This document shows, piece by piece, positions 1-13,332 of a stretch of 59,808 bases of DNA (the first letter of the stretch is position 1; every line of letters begins with the position of its first letter). The stretch is from Fischerella thermalis PCC 7521. Its GTDB lineage: Bacteria > Cyanobacteriota > Cyanobacteriia > Cyanobacteriales > Nostocaceae. A model generated the notes under the pieces. It worked only from the letters and a program-made list of their open reading frames with translations. It made no database searches and had not been told where the DNA came from. The stretch spans positions 1-59,808 of the forward strand of contig NZ_AJLL01000101.1 in NCBI RefSeq assembly GCF_000317225.1, read 5' to 3'. Position numbers and translations under genes: made by a program.

Positions 1-37
1 CGTATCCCCTATTATTCTGATGCAGTTGGGCATTAGG

Positions 38-80
38 CATTGATTTTTCCCATTACCCATTACCAATTACCAATTACCGG
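38..80. repeat. Degenerate ATTACC-type short tandem repeat
   Basis: Heptamer-like units (CCCATTAC, CAATTAC) follow each other just downstream of the apc operon. The same family recurs around 7870-7910 and 13280-13322. Such short tandemly repeated repetitive sequences are typical of heterocystous cyanobacterial spacers and have no known coding role. Confidence 0.7.
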
Positions 81-157
81 TCTTCACAGATATGATAAGT
101 CTTTAAACGGACATAATATAACCTCTCAAAGTTAAGTTGCCAGACCACTAGCAACAC

Positions 158-183
158 AAAAAAAGAGGTCTATCTGACCTCTT
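158..183 (-). terminator. Rho-independent terminator of the apc operon
   Basis: An 8-bp perfect stem (AAGAGGTC / GACCTCTT) with a five-base loop is followed, on the minus strand, by a run of seven T. It sits 44 bases beyond the apcC stop codon, as expected for the end of the apcEABC transcript. Confidence 0.85.
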
Positions 184-226
184 CACAACTCCCTACAATC
201 AATAGTTTGGTCAATTAGGAATTAAA

Positions 227-430
227 TTAAGCTAAACCAGTATTTGTTCCTTGCTTGCCAGTAGCTAATTCTACTTTAACGATTTTACCACCCATTTTTT
301 GAATACGTTGCTGCTCACGGAACCAGTTGTCATAGGGAACTAATTTAGTGAAGAAAGTATTTTGCAATTCCCGCTGAGTACGAATTCTAGTTTGGCTAGG
401 AACACAAGCAGTAATTTTAAACATCCTCAT
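227..430 (-). CDS. apcC: Phycobilisome 7.8 kDa allophycocyanin core linker ApcC
   Basis: This 67-residue protein is the small linker that caps allophycocyanin trimers in the phycobilisome core on the thylakoid surface. It begins MRMFKITACVPSQ and carries the CpcD-like fold signature, with the FTKLVPYDNWFREQQRI stretch and the C-terminal KIVKVELATGKQG. Length and sequence fit the family along the whole protein. It is the last gene of apcE-apcA-apcB-apcC, 226 bases after apcB, and is followed by a strong terminator. The first methionine is used because homologues also start MRMFK. The spacer before it suggests that it is made from the apcAB transcript by readthrough or from its own promoter; the sequence does not decide which. 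Confidence 0.97.
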   Translation of the reverse strand: MRMFKITACVPSQTRIRTQRELQNTFFTKLVPYDNWFREQQRIQKMGGKIVKVELATGKQGTNTGLA

Positions 431-656
431 GGTCTTAAATCTCCAGTGGCGAAGGTGAAAACTTTTTTATTTCAAAATTCTGAGTGCAAAACTATCTTTA
501 TTCACTCCAAGTCTGGAAATCAACCATCAATACCAGATCGTTAATACTCATCATTCATGAATTTAGCTTGATAAGCAATAAAACGCCCTAGCACTCATGA
601 TCGATTTCCAGACCTTCACTTAAGTCGCACCTAAATTATTAAGCGCAAACTAGCTC

Positions 657-1142
657 CTAGCTCAAGCCAGAGCAGATATAGTCTAAGTAAACACCCATTT
701 CTTTGCCAGCGTCTGGACCAACCAAGCTAGCGGTTACTTCCTTCATAGCTTGGATAGCTTGTACGGTAGCACCAATGGGTACACCTAGGGAGTTGTAGGT
801 TTCTTTCAAACCGTTCAATACACGCTCGTCGAGGATGGAGGGGTCGCCAGCCAACATAGCGTAGGTAGCGTAACGCAGGTAGTAATCCAAGTCACGGATA
901 CAAGCTGCATAACGGCGGGTGGTGTACATGTTACCACCAGGACGGGTAATGTCTGAGTACAACAAGGACTTCGCTACAGCTTCTTTCACGATCGCAGCAG
1001 CGTTAGCAGCGATGGTGGTAGCAGCACGTACGCGCAGCTCGCCAGTGGAGAAGTAGCTCTTTAGCTTCTCGAGAGCTGCGGTATCGAGGTACTTACCTTG
1101 AACGTCCGAAGAGTTAATTACAGCGGTAATTGCGTCTTGCAT
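657..1142 (-). CDS. apcB: Allophycocyanin beta subunit ApcB
   Basis: This is the 161-residue beta subunit of allophycocyanin, the bilin-bearing globin-like protein that forms the phycobilisome core with ApcA and passes energy to the chlorophyll antenna. Cys81 in [17 protein letters not shown] is the phycocyanobilin attachment site. Asn71 in GGNMYTTRR is at the position that is gamma-N-methylated in this family. The length is exactly that of the family and nothing is missing. A purine-rich AAGGAAAT sits ahead of the ATG. It lies 65 bases downstream of apcA, so the two subunits are almost certainly co-transcribed in equal amounts. Confidence 0.98.
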   Translation of the reverse strand: MQDAITAVINSSDVQGKYLDTAALEKLKSYFSTGELRVRAATTIAANAAAIVKEAVAKSLLYSDITRPGGNMYTTRRYAACIRDLDYYLRYATYAMLAGDPSILDERVLNGLKETYNSLGVPIGATVQAIQAMKEVTASLVGPDAGKEMGVYLDYICSGLS

Positions 1143-1207
1143 GTTGTTATTTCCTTATTTCCAACCGTATTGCAATACTTCTGTTTCTAGAAGAGAAACA
1201 GCTTCAC

Positions 1208-1693
1208 CTACGACATAGCACCAACGAGGTAATCGAAGTAAGCACCAGCTTCAGCAGCGTCTTCACCAGACAGCAGAGAAGCAGCAACGTTCTTCATTGC
1301 GTTGACACCAGCAGCAACAGCATCGATAGGAGTGCCGAGAGATTTGTACATTTCACGAACGCCTACAACGCCGATTTCTTCGATGGGGGTAACATCACCA
1401 GAAACCACACCGTAGGTGATGAGGCGGAGGTAGTAATCCAGGTCACGCAAGCAGGTAGCGGTCATTTCTTGACCGTAAGCATTGCCACCAGGAGATACAA
1501 CGTCAGGGCGTTTTTGGAACAGCTGGTCACCAGCTTGCTTAACAATCCGCTCACGGTTGTCGGTCAAAACTTGAGCAATACGCAGGCGGCGCTCACCGCT
1601 GGTAACAAAACTCTTGATCCGATCTAGTTCGCCGGGGCTGAGGTAGCGGGCTTCTGCATCTGCATTCACGATCGCTTTCGTGACGATACTCAT
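1208..1693 (-). CDS. apcA: Allophycocyanin alpha subunit ApcA
   Basis: This is the 161-residue alpha subunit of allophycocyanin. It pairs with ApcB and assembles into the trimers of the phycobilisome core. The chromophore cysteine is Cys81 in [14 protein letters not shown], and the N-terminal [20 protein letters not shown] is the usual family start. A canonical GGAGG ribosome site lies about ten bases before the ATG, which supports this start and high expression. It follows apcE after a 484-base spacer, long enough to hold a separate strong promoter for apcABC, a common arrangement for this operon. Confidence 0.98.
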   Translation of the reverse strand: MSIVTKAIVNADAEARYLSPGELDRIKSFVTSGERRLRIAQVLTDNRERIVKQAGDQLFQKRPDVVSPGGNAYGQEMTATCLRDLDYYLRLITYGVVSGDVTPIEEIGVVGVREMYKSLGTPIDAVAAGVNAMKNVAASLLSGEDAAEAGAYFDYLVGAMS

Positions 1694-2177
1694 TAATGGA
1701 TTCCTCCAGTACTAACGAAACCAGAATATTTAGATTACACTGGTGCGACTTTACGGTTTGATAGTAGCTTTGTTTTCTCGTTCTCTAGATTCAACAGTCA
1801 AATAACTACTGAAGCTATTGTGTTTCGAGAATGCTTGAGTAATCGCAATTACACAAGCTTTGCAACTCAGCTACCTTCCGGAATTATTTTCGGGCATTAT
1901 GCTGAGCATATATGACTGCTTTTAACAGTTTGTAACATTCTTTTTCATGTTTGCTTCCATAATCACAATCTGAAAACAATGTTACGAAAAATTAAGAAGA
2001 AAAATCAGGAGAGAAATTTTTCCCCTGATTCTCCCTCTTTAAGATACTCAGCTTTTTTAAGCGGGCAAAAGGGTAAAGTTTGACAGTTATCAGTAAAGAA
2101 CACTGACCAACTGGTAGAAAGGGTTTATGGCGCTAATCCCCAACATACTCTTGTTCACTGATAACTGTTCACTGAAT
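1694..2177. other. Long apcE-apcA spacer, probable apcA promoter and leader
   Basis: There is no coding sequence in these 484 bases. The stretch is AT-rich towards apcA. Its length and position between the apcE stop and the strong apcA ribosome site suggest a second promoter and a long 5' leader for the abundant apcAB message. I could not place -10 and -35 boxes with confidence. Confidence 0.4.
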
Positions 2178-6055
<3,878 letters not shown>

Positions 6056-6441
6056 CTATTCTCTAAAAATTAGCGATTGTTTAACATAAGTGTTTGCCGT
6101 AAAAAAAGGTACACAATTACTTACATTGAAAGAGGCTGCAAGTTCTACATCTGATTCAAACCAGTTTAGTTTCTGTTGGAATTTTTGTGAGCGATGCAGG
6201 AGAGAGAGAATAGCTATGTTGGGAAGTGCGGTCGCCTGTAATGACTTGGCATAATCAAGTGCTGATTCATCTTTCCACTTGTAGGGAAAAATGATCGCGC
6301 CGTTGTTTGTATAAATTTCTCCAGAGGTAGGAAAAGACAAAACATCAACAATCATAACCAAATCGCTAATAGGAGCAAGTTGAATTACCCGTGATCTCCC
6401 CATTCGCAGCGCAGGTGAAATTCTGATTGGTTAAAAATCAT
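6056..6441 (-). pseudogene. Broken ComB-like (2-phosphosulfolactate phosphatase family) gene
   Basis: From an ATG at 6441, preceded by AAGG, the sequence reads MIFNQSEFHLRCEWGDHG and then stops. The family pattern resumes in another frame with LAPISDLVMIVDVLSF, then GAIIFPYKWKDESALDYAKSL. About fifty residues further comes a typical family C terminus, ESDVELAASFNVSNCVPFF. Homologues carry well over a hundred residues between these two blocks. The gene therefore has a frameshift near the start and a large internal deletion. The 115-codon frame that remains open (6403 to 6056) could be read, but it lacks most of the active-site region. The family assignment is from memory of its N- and C-terminal signatures. 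Confidence 0.65.
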
Positions 6442-6658
6442 TTGTGCCTTGAAACAAATATAGTAGTATTGTTAAATTTTTGAGTCCACCTGCGATTCAA
6501 ATTGCAGACTAAGAGCTTATGAAATAGACTGAATCTCAAGAAGAATCTACCATTTAGTCCAATTTAGTGGACTTCTGCTATCAGCCAAGAACTTTAGTTC
6601 TTGGCGCATTTGACAACCACAAGCGTTAAACTCAAAAATGCTGCCATGAAAGCTTTTT

Positions 6659-7849
6659 ATGTCCGACTCCCAAACTGTTAGTACTGCTGTTGCGAAACTC
6701 TACGATACTTATCCCTTTCCACCAGAACCGCTGCTAGATGAACCACCCCCTGGCTACAACTGGCGCTGGAATTGGTTAGCCGCTTATAATTTCTGCACTG
6801 GGCAAAAACCCCAAAAACAAGACATCCGCATTTTAGATGCTGGTTGTGGTACAGGAGTAGGAACAGAGTATTTAGTCCACCTCAACCCTCATGCTTCTGT
6901 AGTCGGGATTGATCTGAGTGCTGGTGCTTTGGATGTCGCCAGAGAACGCTGCAAACGCTCAGGAGCGAATCGTGTCGAGTTCCATCACCTCAGTCTTTAC
7001 GATGTGGCACAGCTTTCGGGTGAGTTTGATTTAATTAACTGTGTGGGGGTACTGCATCACTTAGATGACCCGATTCGCGGTATTCAAGTCTTAGCGAGTA
7101 AACTAGCCCCAGGCGGCTTAATGCATATTTTTGTGTACGGGGAACTAGGACGCTGGGAAATTCAACTCATGCAAAAAGCGATCGCCCTGATTCAAGGTGA
7201 AAAACGCGGTGACTATCGTGATGGTGTCCAAGTAGGGCGACAGATATTTGCCTCTTTACCAGAAAATAATCGAATTGTCAAGCGAGAAAGAGAGCGTTGG
7301 TCTTTGGAAAATCAGCGAGATGAATGCTTTGCTGACATGTATGTCCATCCTCAAGAAATTGATTACAATATAGACACGCTGTTTGAACTCATCGACGCTT
7401 CCGGATTAGAGTTTATCGGCTTCTCAAATCCTGGTTTCTGGCAATTAGAGCGACTTTTGGGCAAAGCACCGGAATTGATGGTCAGGGCAGGTGAATTGAG
7501 TGATCGCCAACGTTACCGTCTCATAGAATTGCTAGACCCAGAAGTCACCCACTACGAATTTTTTCTTGGTCGTCTACCCATCACCAAAGCCGACTGGTCA
7601 AATGATGATGCTTTAATGGCAGCAATTGCTGAGCGTAATCCCTGTATAGATGGGTTTCCGAGCCAGTGCGTGTTCAATTACGATTACCAAATCGTACACT
7701 TATCGGAATCCGAATTAAAATTTCTGCAAGCCTGTGAGGGGAAGAAAACAGTCGCAGAAATTTTGCGGGATGATGTTGTTGTACAGCTAGAGTTAAAGCA
7801 AGTGCGATCGCTCATAAATCAGCAATTGGTAATGTTAACACCAAGCTGA
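6659..7849 (+). CDS. SAM-dependent class I methyltransferase with C-terminal extension
   Basis: This 396-residue protein has a Rossmann-fold methyltransferase core. Motif I is LDAGCGTGVGTEYL (about 59-72), the acidic end of strand 2 is in VVGIDLS, and motif IV lies in FDLINCVGVLHHLDDP. An N-terminal YDTYPFPPEP segment is often seen in cyanobacterial and actinobacterial members. The last 60 residues (ELKFLQACEGKKTVAEIL onward) look like a small winged-helix-type module. The substrate cannot be read from the sequence. It ends 167 bases before atpI on the same strand, so it may be read with or just ahead of the ATP synthase operon, but nothing links it functionally to ATP synthase. Confidence 0.8.
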   Translation: MSDSQTVSTAVAKLYDTYPFPPEPLLDEPPPGYNWRWNWLAAYNFCTGQKPQKQDIRILDAGCGTGVGTEYLVHLNPHASVVGIDLSAGALDVARERCKRSGANRVEFHHLSLYDVAQLSGEFDLINCVGVLHHLDDPIRGIQVLASKLAPGGLMHIFVYGELGRWEIQLMQKAIALIQGEKRGDYRDGVQVGRQIFASLPENNRIVKRERERWSLENQRDECFADMYVHPQEIDYNIDTLFELIDASGLEFIGFSNPGFWQLERLLGKAPELMVRAGELSDRQRYRLIELLDPEVTHYEFFLGRLPITKADWSNDDALMAAIAERNPCIDGFPSQCVFNYDYQIVHLSESELKFLQACEGKKTVAEILRDDVVVQLELKQVRSLINQQLVMLTPS

Positions 7850-7859
7850 ACTATTAGGC

Positions 7860-7912
7860 ATTGGGCATAGTTATATCCCAATTACCAATTACCCATTACT
7901 AATTACCAAAAG
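7860..7912. repeat. CAATTAC-type tandem repeat
   Basis: Imperfect units of CAATTAC / CCATTAC / TAATTAC occur in the spacer before atpI, the same repeat family as at 38-80 and 13280-13322. Confidence 0.6.
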
Positions 7913-8016
7913 GCTAAGTTAATTGTTTTTTTCTAAAGTATTGTTACCTGATCATGATATGATTTAGCTGGCTGAATGTGCAGTCAACATAATTAGCTGT
8001 ACTGGTTTCAAGTCCC

Positions 8017-8475
8017 GTGAGCTTGTCTGATCAATCAACTGATCCCACACCGACAACACGACAAGATTCAATGCCTGGTTTTGAGGACACAGAACCAGTA
8101 GACTCTATGCAAGAGTTTTATAAACTCTATCAAGAGTTTTTGCTAATCACGCTTGTCTTGACGGGGATTGTTTTTATCTCTGTGTGGATTTTTTATTCCC
8201 TAAATATTGCCCTAAATTATCTTCTTGGGGCATTTACGGGTATGCTTTACATGAGGATGTTGGCAAAAGATGTTGAGCGCTTAGGCCCACAAAAACGGCA
8301 ACTGAATAAAAATCGGTTTGCCCTATTAGTAGTGATAATTCTGCTGGCATCCCGGTGGAATGAGCTGCAAATCATGCCCATATTTTTGGGATTTCTGACA
8401 TATAAAGCCACGCTCATCTTTTATGTAGTTAGAGAAGCTTTTATCTCTGGCTTGCCAAATATTCCAAAACCTTAA
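8017..8475 (+). CDS. atpI: ATP synthase protein I (AtpI)
   Basis: This roughly 152-residue membrane protein leads the cyanobacterial ATP synthase operon and is thought to help assemble the c-ring. It has a hydrophilic, Thr/Pro-rich N terminus followed by about four hydrophobic segments, including [36 protein letters not shown] and [13 protein letters not shown]. The start is uncertain: the longest frame begins at GTG 8017, with ATG codons at 8071 and 8107 as alternatives inside the poorly conserved N terminus. It lies 98 bases before atpB. Identification rests on position, topology and the [12 protein letters not shown] stretch. Confidence 0.85.
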   Translation: MSLSDQSTDPTPTTRQDSMPGFEDTEPVDSMQEFYKLYQEFLLITLVLTGIVFISVWIFYSLNIALNYLLGAFTGMLYMRMLAKDVERLGPQKRQLNKNRFALLVVIILLASRWNELQIMPIFLGFLTYKATLIFYVVREAFISGLPNIPKP

Positions 8476-8573
8476 AAAGGCTCAATGTGAGTTTGCCTTA
8501 AGTAAATCCACACCAGGCTTCTAGTTTCTGTTCTCCAGCTTAAGATTGGAGAATTAGTTGATTTGGGAAGAAA

Positions 8574-9329
8574 ATGCTCAATTTTCTGAACTTCTTCAAT
8601 TCCGTCACCCTTGCCGAGTTAGAAGTAGGACATCATTTCTACTGGCAGTTGGGTAATCTAAAACTACATGGACAAGTTTTTCTTACCTCCTGGTTTGTGA
8701 TTGCCATTTTAGTAGTGGCTTCAATTGCCGCTACTCGCAACGTCCAAAGAGTTCCCAGTGGCATACAGAATTTTATGGAATATGCCCTAGAATTTATTCG
8801 GGATTTGACGAAAAACCAGCTAGGTGAGAAAGAGTATCGTCCTTGGGTGCCTTTCATCGGCACATTATTTCTGTTTATTTTCGTATCAAATTGGTCGGGC
8901 GCTTTAATTCCTTGGAAGCTCATCAAACTGCCATCTGGTGAATTGGCAGCTCCGACCAATGATATCAATACGACAGTAGCACTGGCGTTATTGACTTCTT
9001 TAGCCTACTTTTACGCTGGTTTTAGCAAACGCGGTCTGGGTTACTTTAAAAAGTATATCGAACCAACACCGGTTCTATTACCAATCGCGATTCTAGAAGA
9101 TTTCACCAAACCTCTTTCCCTAAGCTTCCGTCTTTTTGGGAACATTTTGGCGGATGAATTAGTGGTGGCGGTACTAGTTCTATTAGTCCCTCTATTTGTT
9201 CCTCTGCCGGTGATGGCTCTTGGGTTGTTTACCAGCGCCATTCAAGCCCTAGTTTTTGCTACCCTTGCAGGAGCTTATATTCACGAGGCAATGGAGGGAC
9301 ATGGTGGTGAAGAGCATGAGGAACATTAA
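8574..9329 (+). CDS. atpB: ATP synthase F0 subunit a
   Basis: The 251-residue subunit a forms the half-channels through which protons enter and leave the c-ring. The essential arginine lies in [16 protein letters not shown], and the C-terminal helix [21 protein letters not shown] is typical. Five to six membrane spans are visible. The protein ends in a His/Glu-rich tail, as in other cyanobacteria. It is the second gene of the operon, 116 bases ahead of atpE. Confidence 0.97.
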   Translation: MLNFLNFFNSVTLAELEVGHHFYWQLGNLKLHGQVFLTSWFVIAILVVASIAATRNVQRVPSGIQNFMEYALEFIRDLTKNQLGEKEYRPWVPFIGTLFLFIFVSNWSGALIPWKLIKLPSGELAAPTNDINTTVALALLTSLAYFYAGFSKRGLGYFKKYIEPTPVLLPIAILEDFTKPLSLSFRLFGNILADELVVAVLVLLVPLFVPLPVMALGLFTSAIQALVFATLAGAYIHEAMEGHGGEEHEEH

Positions 9330-9394
9330 AGTCCTCAGTTGATGTAATGAATTAGATGTTGGAGACTGGAAATTGAATTCAGTTCTAACTCTAA

Positions 9395-9691
<297 letters not shown>

Positions 9692-9718
9692 TCTCTAAAA
9701 ACTTTTCCTTGATTTTTG

Positions 9719-9842
9719 GAGACGTGATGACTTATACCAATTTTGGATTTTAGATTTTGGACTTTGGATTAAAAGCTTTTCTAAAAAGCTATCTAATTCG
9801 TTTCAAAATGAAACTAATTATCCCAATTTGGTATCACGTCTC
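9719..9842. repeat. Inverted repeat between atpE and the b-prime gene
   Basis: A perfect 10-bp pair (GAGACGTGAT at 9719-9728, ATCACGTCTC at 9833-9842) encloses a second imperfect pair (ATACCAATTTTGG with CCCAATTTGGTAT). Between them are AT-rich GATTTTGGAC-like units and small inner hairpins. The structure fills half of the atpE to b-prime spacer. It could be a palindromic interspersed repeat, an mRNA stabilising structure, or both. Confidence 0.6.
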
Positions 9843-9924
9843 TGAGTCTAGATTTACCTTTAATCAAAGGTAAATCAAAATTGCTAGCCACAAAAACTGC
9901 TGTTACAGCCAAATAAGGAGAGAA

Positions 9925-10356
9925 ATGTTTGATTTCGATGCTACCTTGCCCTTAATGGCATTGCAGTTCCTGCTGTTGGCAGCTGTTTTAAACGTGATTT
10001 TCTATAAGCCATTGACCAAGGTACTGGACGATCGCGATAATTACATCCGAACGAATAACCTTGAAGCTCGGGAACGCTTGGCTAAAGCCGAGCGATTGAC
10101 CAAGGAATATGAGCAACAGCTAGCGGAAGCCCGTAGGCAATCTCAAAATGTCATTGCTCAAGCTCAGACTGAAGCTCAAAAAATTACTGCCGAGAAAATC
10201 GCTGAAGCACAAAAAGAAGCTCAGGCGCAACGAGAACAAGTGGCTCAAGAAATAGAACAGCAGAAGCAGGAAGCTTTAAGTTCCTTGGAGCAACAGGTAG
10301 ATGCCTTCAGCAGGCAGATTTTAGAAAAACTCTTGGGACCTTCTTTAGTCAAATAA
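9925..10356 (+). CDS. atpF2: ATP synthase F0 subunit b-prime
   Basis: The 143-residue b-prime subunit forms, with subunit b, the heterodimeric peripheral stalk found in photosynthetic organisms. It has one N-terminal membrane helix ([20 protein letters not shown]) followed by a long charged coiled coil rich in Ala, Glu, Gln and Lys (residues about 35-140). The gene is often called atpG in cyanobacteria. AGGAGAG lies just before the ATG, which supports the start. Its size and position between atpE and atpF separate it from the longer b subunit. Confidence 0.95.
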   Translation: MFDFDATLPLMALQFLLLAAVLNVIFYKPLTKVLDDRDNYIRTNNLEARERLAKAERLTKEYEQQLAEARRQSQNVIAQAQTEAQKITAEKIAEAQKEAQAQREQVAQEIEQQKQEALSSLEQQVDAFSRQILEKLLGPSLVK

Positions 10357-10399
10357 AGTGATTGTTGATATCTGACAATACAGGTTCCAAAAAGTACAT

Positions 10400-10459
10400 G
10401 CGCTGCGGGGCTTTTGTCCGGTGAGCGCTGAATTAAGTGTCACGCATGGACACTTTTTT
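10400..10459 (+). terminator. Tandem hairpins with T-tract inside the atp operon, possible attenuator
   Basis: A GCGCT/AGCGC stem (10400-10428) is followed by a 7-bp stem AAGTGTC/GACACTT (10435-10455) that runs straight into a T-tract. By form this is an intrinsic terminator, yet it lies between two genes whose products are needed together. Partial termination or RNA processing here could tune the ratio of the upstream F0 genes to the downstream ones. This is inference from sequence form only. Confidence 0.55.
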
Positions 10460-10511
10460 CCTTTGGGAAAAGTTCTAACTTACGATTAGCAAGGGAGCAG
10501 CGCAGTTGTAG

Positions 10512-11063
10512 ATGGGTATTGTAGGAAGTGTCTTGTTACTAGCCACAGAGGCTGCAGAAGCAGAATCGCCAGGCGGTTTTGGTCTAAACTTCAATATTCT
10601 TGAAACCAATATAATTAACCTGGCAATTCTAATTGGTGTTTTATTTTACTTTGGGCGTAAAGTTATCAGTAACACCCTCAGCGAGCGACGCTCAAATATT
10701 GAAACTGCAATTCGGGAAGCAGAGGAACGTGCCAAAGAAGCAGCAGCCCAACTTTCCGACGCACAACAAAAGTTGACTCAGGCACAAGCAGAAGCGCAAC
10801 AAATTCGCAAAGCTGCCGAAGAAAACGCTCGCTCAGTGCGTGAAGCAATTTTAGCGCGGGCAGCAGAGGAAGTGGAACGAATGAAAGAAACAGCCGCCCG
10901 CGATTTAGATACAGAAAGAGAGCGAGCATTTGCCGAACTACGGCAACGGGTAGTGGCAATGGCATTGCAAAAAGCCGAGTCGGAACTCCGCAGTGGAATT
11001 GGTGACGATGCTCAACAAAGATTGATTGATAGTAGTATCGCGCTACTGGGAGGCAACACATGA
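10512..11063 (+). CDS. atpF: ATP synthase F0 subunit b
   Basis: The 183-residue subunit b is the second peripheral-stalk strand. It has an N-terminal extension (residues 1-25), one membrane span at about 30-48 ([16 protein letters not shown]) and a long alanine/glutamate-rich coiled coil to the C terminus. The stop codon overlaps the atpH start by four bases (ATGA), a sign of translational coupling. It follows b-prime after a spacer that holds two hairpins. Confidence 0.95.
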   Translation: MGIVGSVLLLATEAAEAESPGGFGLNFNILETNIINLAILIGVLFYFGRKVISNTLSERRSNIETAIREAEERAKEAAAQLSDAQQKLTQAQAEAQQIRKAAEENARSVREAILARAAEEVERMKETAARDLDTERERAFAELRQRVVAMALQKAESELRSGIGDDAQQRLIDSSIALLGGNT

Positions 11064-11614
11064 AAGGCAATGCAGGATTAGGAGAAATAGCCCTGCCTTA
11101 TGCAGAGGCTTTGATGTCGGTAGCCCAATCCAGGAATTTGACAGAAGAGTTCGGCGAAGATATTCGTGCTTTGCTGAACTTGTTGTCTAGCAGTGATGAG
11201 CTACAAAAGTTTCTTAACAACCCCTTTATCCAGGCTGAAGATAGAAAAGCAGTTCTCAACCGGATTCTTGGTGAAGGTGCTAACACTTATTTCCGTAATT
11301 TTTTAATGCTGTTGGTAGATAGACGGCGCATTATGTTGTTGGAAGAAATTTGCCGACAATATTTGGCACTGTTACGGCAGATCAAACAAACAGTGTTAGC
11401 AGAAGTGGTTTCTGCTGTTCCTCTGAGTGAAGCACAAGCCTCAGCAGTGAAACAAAAGGTCATCGCCATGACCAATGCTCGTGAAGTAGAACTAGAAACC
11501 AGAATCGACCCTGACATTATTGGTGGTGTCATTATTAAAGTAGGTTCTCAGGTAATTGACGCTAGTTTGCGGGGTCAACTGCGTCGCCTGTCTTTGCGCT
11601 TAACAAGCGCCTAA
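11060..11614 (+). CDS. atpH: ATP synthase F1 subunit delta
   Basis: The 184-residue delta subunit joins the peripheral stalk to the top of the alpha/beta head. The helical N-terminal domain begins near [13 protein letters not shown], and the conserved C-terminal stretch [29 protein letters not shown] is intact. Its start overlaps the atpF stop by four bases, so the two are likely translationally coupled. atpA follows after 98 bases. Confidence 0.97.
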   Translation: MKGNAGLGEIALPYAEALMSVAQSRNLTEEFGEDIRALLNLLSSSDELQKFLNNPFIQAEDRKAVLNRILGEGANTYFRNFLMLLVDRRRIMLLEEICRQYLALLRQIKQTVLAEVVSAVPLSEAQASAVKQKVIAMTNAREVELETRIDPDIIGGVIIKVGSQVIDASLRGQLRRLSLRLTSA

Positions 11615-11712
11615 AAATTATGAATTGTGAATTATGAATTATAAAAATTGTGAGTATTCATAGTTCATAAGTTCTTAACTCCTGTTGTCTCACCAAAAAG
11701 CAAGATAGACAA

Positions 11713-13233
11713 ATGGCAATTAGCATCAGACCTGACGAAATTAGCAGCATTATTCAGCAACAAATCGAGCAATACGACCAACAAGTCAAGGTTGCTAACG
11801 TTGGTACAGTTTTACAAGTAGGTGACGGTATTGCCCGTGTTTATGGTCTAGAAAAGGCCATGGCTGGGGAATTGTTAGAGTTTGAAGATGGTACAGTCGG
11901 CATCGCCCTCAACTTAGAAGAAGACAACGTTGGTGTAGTGTTGATGGGTGAAGGTCACTCAATTCAAGAAGGAAGCACCGTTACAGCTACTGGCAAAATC
12001 GCTCAGGTTCCTGTAGGGGAAGCCTTGATTGGACGTGTTGTCGATGCTTTGGGTCGACCACTTGATGGTAAAGGTGAAATCAAAACCACCGAAAGCCGTT
12101 TGATTGAATCTCCAGCACCTGGTATAGTTGCCCGTCGCTCTGTACACGAACCCATGCAAACCGGAATCACCGCTATCGACGCGATGATTCCCATCGGTCG
12201 TGGTCAGCGGGAATTGATTATTGGCGACCGTCAGACTGGGAAAACAGCGATCGCGATCGACACTATCATTAACCAGAAAGAAGAAGATGTAATTTGTGTT
12301 TACGTAGCAGTCGGTCAAAAAGCTTCCACTGTAGCCAACGTCATCCAAACATTGCAAGACAAAGGCGCGCTAGACTACACCATTGTTGTTGCTGCGAACG
12401 CCAGTGACCCTGCTTCTTTACAATACCTGGCTCCTTATACTGGTGCCTCAATTGCTGAGTACTTTATGTACAAAGGCAAGGCGACCCTAGTAATTTACGA
12501 TGACCTCTCCAAACAAGCCGCAGCTTACCGTCAAATGTCCTTGTTGTTGCGTCGTCCACCCGGACGGGAAGCTTATCCTGGAGATGTTTTCTACCTGCAC
12601 TCCCGCTTGTTGGAACGGGCAGCTAAACTGAGTGACGAATTAGGTAAAGGCAGTATGACCGCCCTACCGATTATCGAAACTCAAGCAGGTGACGTTTCTG
12701 CTTACATTCCCACCAACGTGATTTCCATCACCGACGGTCAGATATTCTTGTCTTCTGACTTGTTCAACGCTGGTATTCGTCCCGCTATTAACCCTGGTAT
12801 TTCCGTATCCCGTGTGGGTTCTGCCGCTCAAACTAAGGCAATGAAAAAAGTTGCTGGTAAGTTGAAGCTAGAGTTGGCTCAGTTTGACGAATTACAAGCT
12901 TTCGCTCAATTTGCTTCTGACCTTGATAAAGCTACCCAAGACCAGTTGGCACGAGGTCAGCGTTTACGAGAACTACTCAAACAGCCTCAAAACTCACCAC
13001 TAGCAGTGTATGAGCAAGTAGCCATTCTTTATGCTGGTATTAACGGTTATCTCGACGATATTCCAGTTGATAAAGTCACAACTTTCGCTAAGGGTCTGCG
13101 GGAATACTTAAAGACCAGCAAACCACAGTATGTCCAAGGTGTGCAAACCCAAAAAGTACTAGGTGACAGCGAAGAAGCAGCCTTGAAAGAAGCAATCAAC
13201 GAATACAAAAAGACCTTCTTGGCAACAGCATAG
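11713..13233 (+). CDS. atpA: ATP synthase F1 subunit alpha
   Basis: The 506-residue alpha subunit alternates with beta in the F1 head and holds the non-catalytic nucleotide sites. The P-loop is [14 protein letters not shown] (about 170-183), and the ATP synthase alpha/beta signature [14 protein letters not shown] is near residue 358. The full family length is present and the start [14 protein letters not shown] is typical. The catalytic beta subunit and epsilon are not in this window; in cyanobacteria they form a separate operon. Confidence 0.98.
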   Translation: MAISIRPDEISSIIQQQIEQYDQQVKVANVGTVLQVGDGIARVYGLEKAMAGELLEFEDGTVGIALNLEEDNVGVVLMGEGHSIQEGSTVTATGKIAQVPVGEALIGRVVDALGRPLDGKGEIKTTESRLIESPAPGIVARRSVHEPMQTGITAIDAMIPIGRGQRELIIGDRQTGKTAIAIDTIINQKEEDVICVYVAVGQKASTVANVIQTLQDKGALDYTIVVAANASDPASLQYLAPYTGASIAEYFMYKGKATLVIYDDLSKQAAAYRQMSLLLRRPPGREAYPGDVFYLHSRLLERAAKLSDELGKGSMTALPIIETQAGDVSAYIPTNVISITDGQIFLSSDLFNAGIRPAINPGISVSRVGSAAQTKAMKKVAGKLKLELAQFDELQAFAQFASDLDKATQDQLARGQRLRELLKQPQNSPLAVYEQVAILYAGINGYLDDIPVDKVTTFAKGLREYLKTSKPQYVQGVQTQKVLGDSEEAALKEAINEYKKTFLATA

Positions 13234-13279
13234 GAAATCGGTAAAAGGTAGTGGGTAATGGGTAATGGCAAAAACTTTT

Positions 13280-13322
13280 ACCCAATTACCAATTACCAAT
13301 TACCAATTACCAATTACCAATT
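13280..13322. repeat. (CAATTAC)n tandem repeat inside the atp operon
   Basis: About six consecutive CAATTAC heptamers fill the spacer between atpA and the gamma gene. They end about ten bases before the gamma ATG at 13333. The repeat keeps a reading frame open, so an in-frame ATG at 13258 would add 25 repeat-derived residues (NYQLPIT units). These are not part of the gamma protein. Confidence 0.9.
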
Positions 13323-13332
13323 CATAAAGATT

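Noticed and set aside
1130-1627. Plus-strand 165-codon frame opposite apcA
   Set aside because: It lies entirely antisense to the certain apcA/apcB genes and has no domain or ribosome site.
13280-13322. Tandem CAATTAC units considered as a CRISPR array
   Set aside because: The units are seven bases long with no spacers and no cas genes are in the window.
13258-13332. N-terminal extension of ATP synthase gamma from ATG 13258
   Set aside because: It translates only the CAATTAC repeat; the family start is at 13333.
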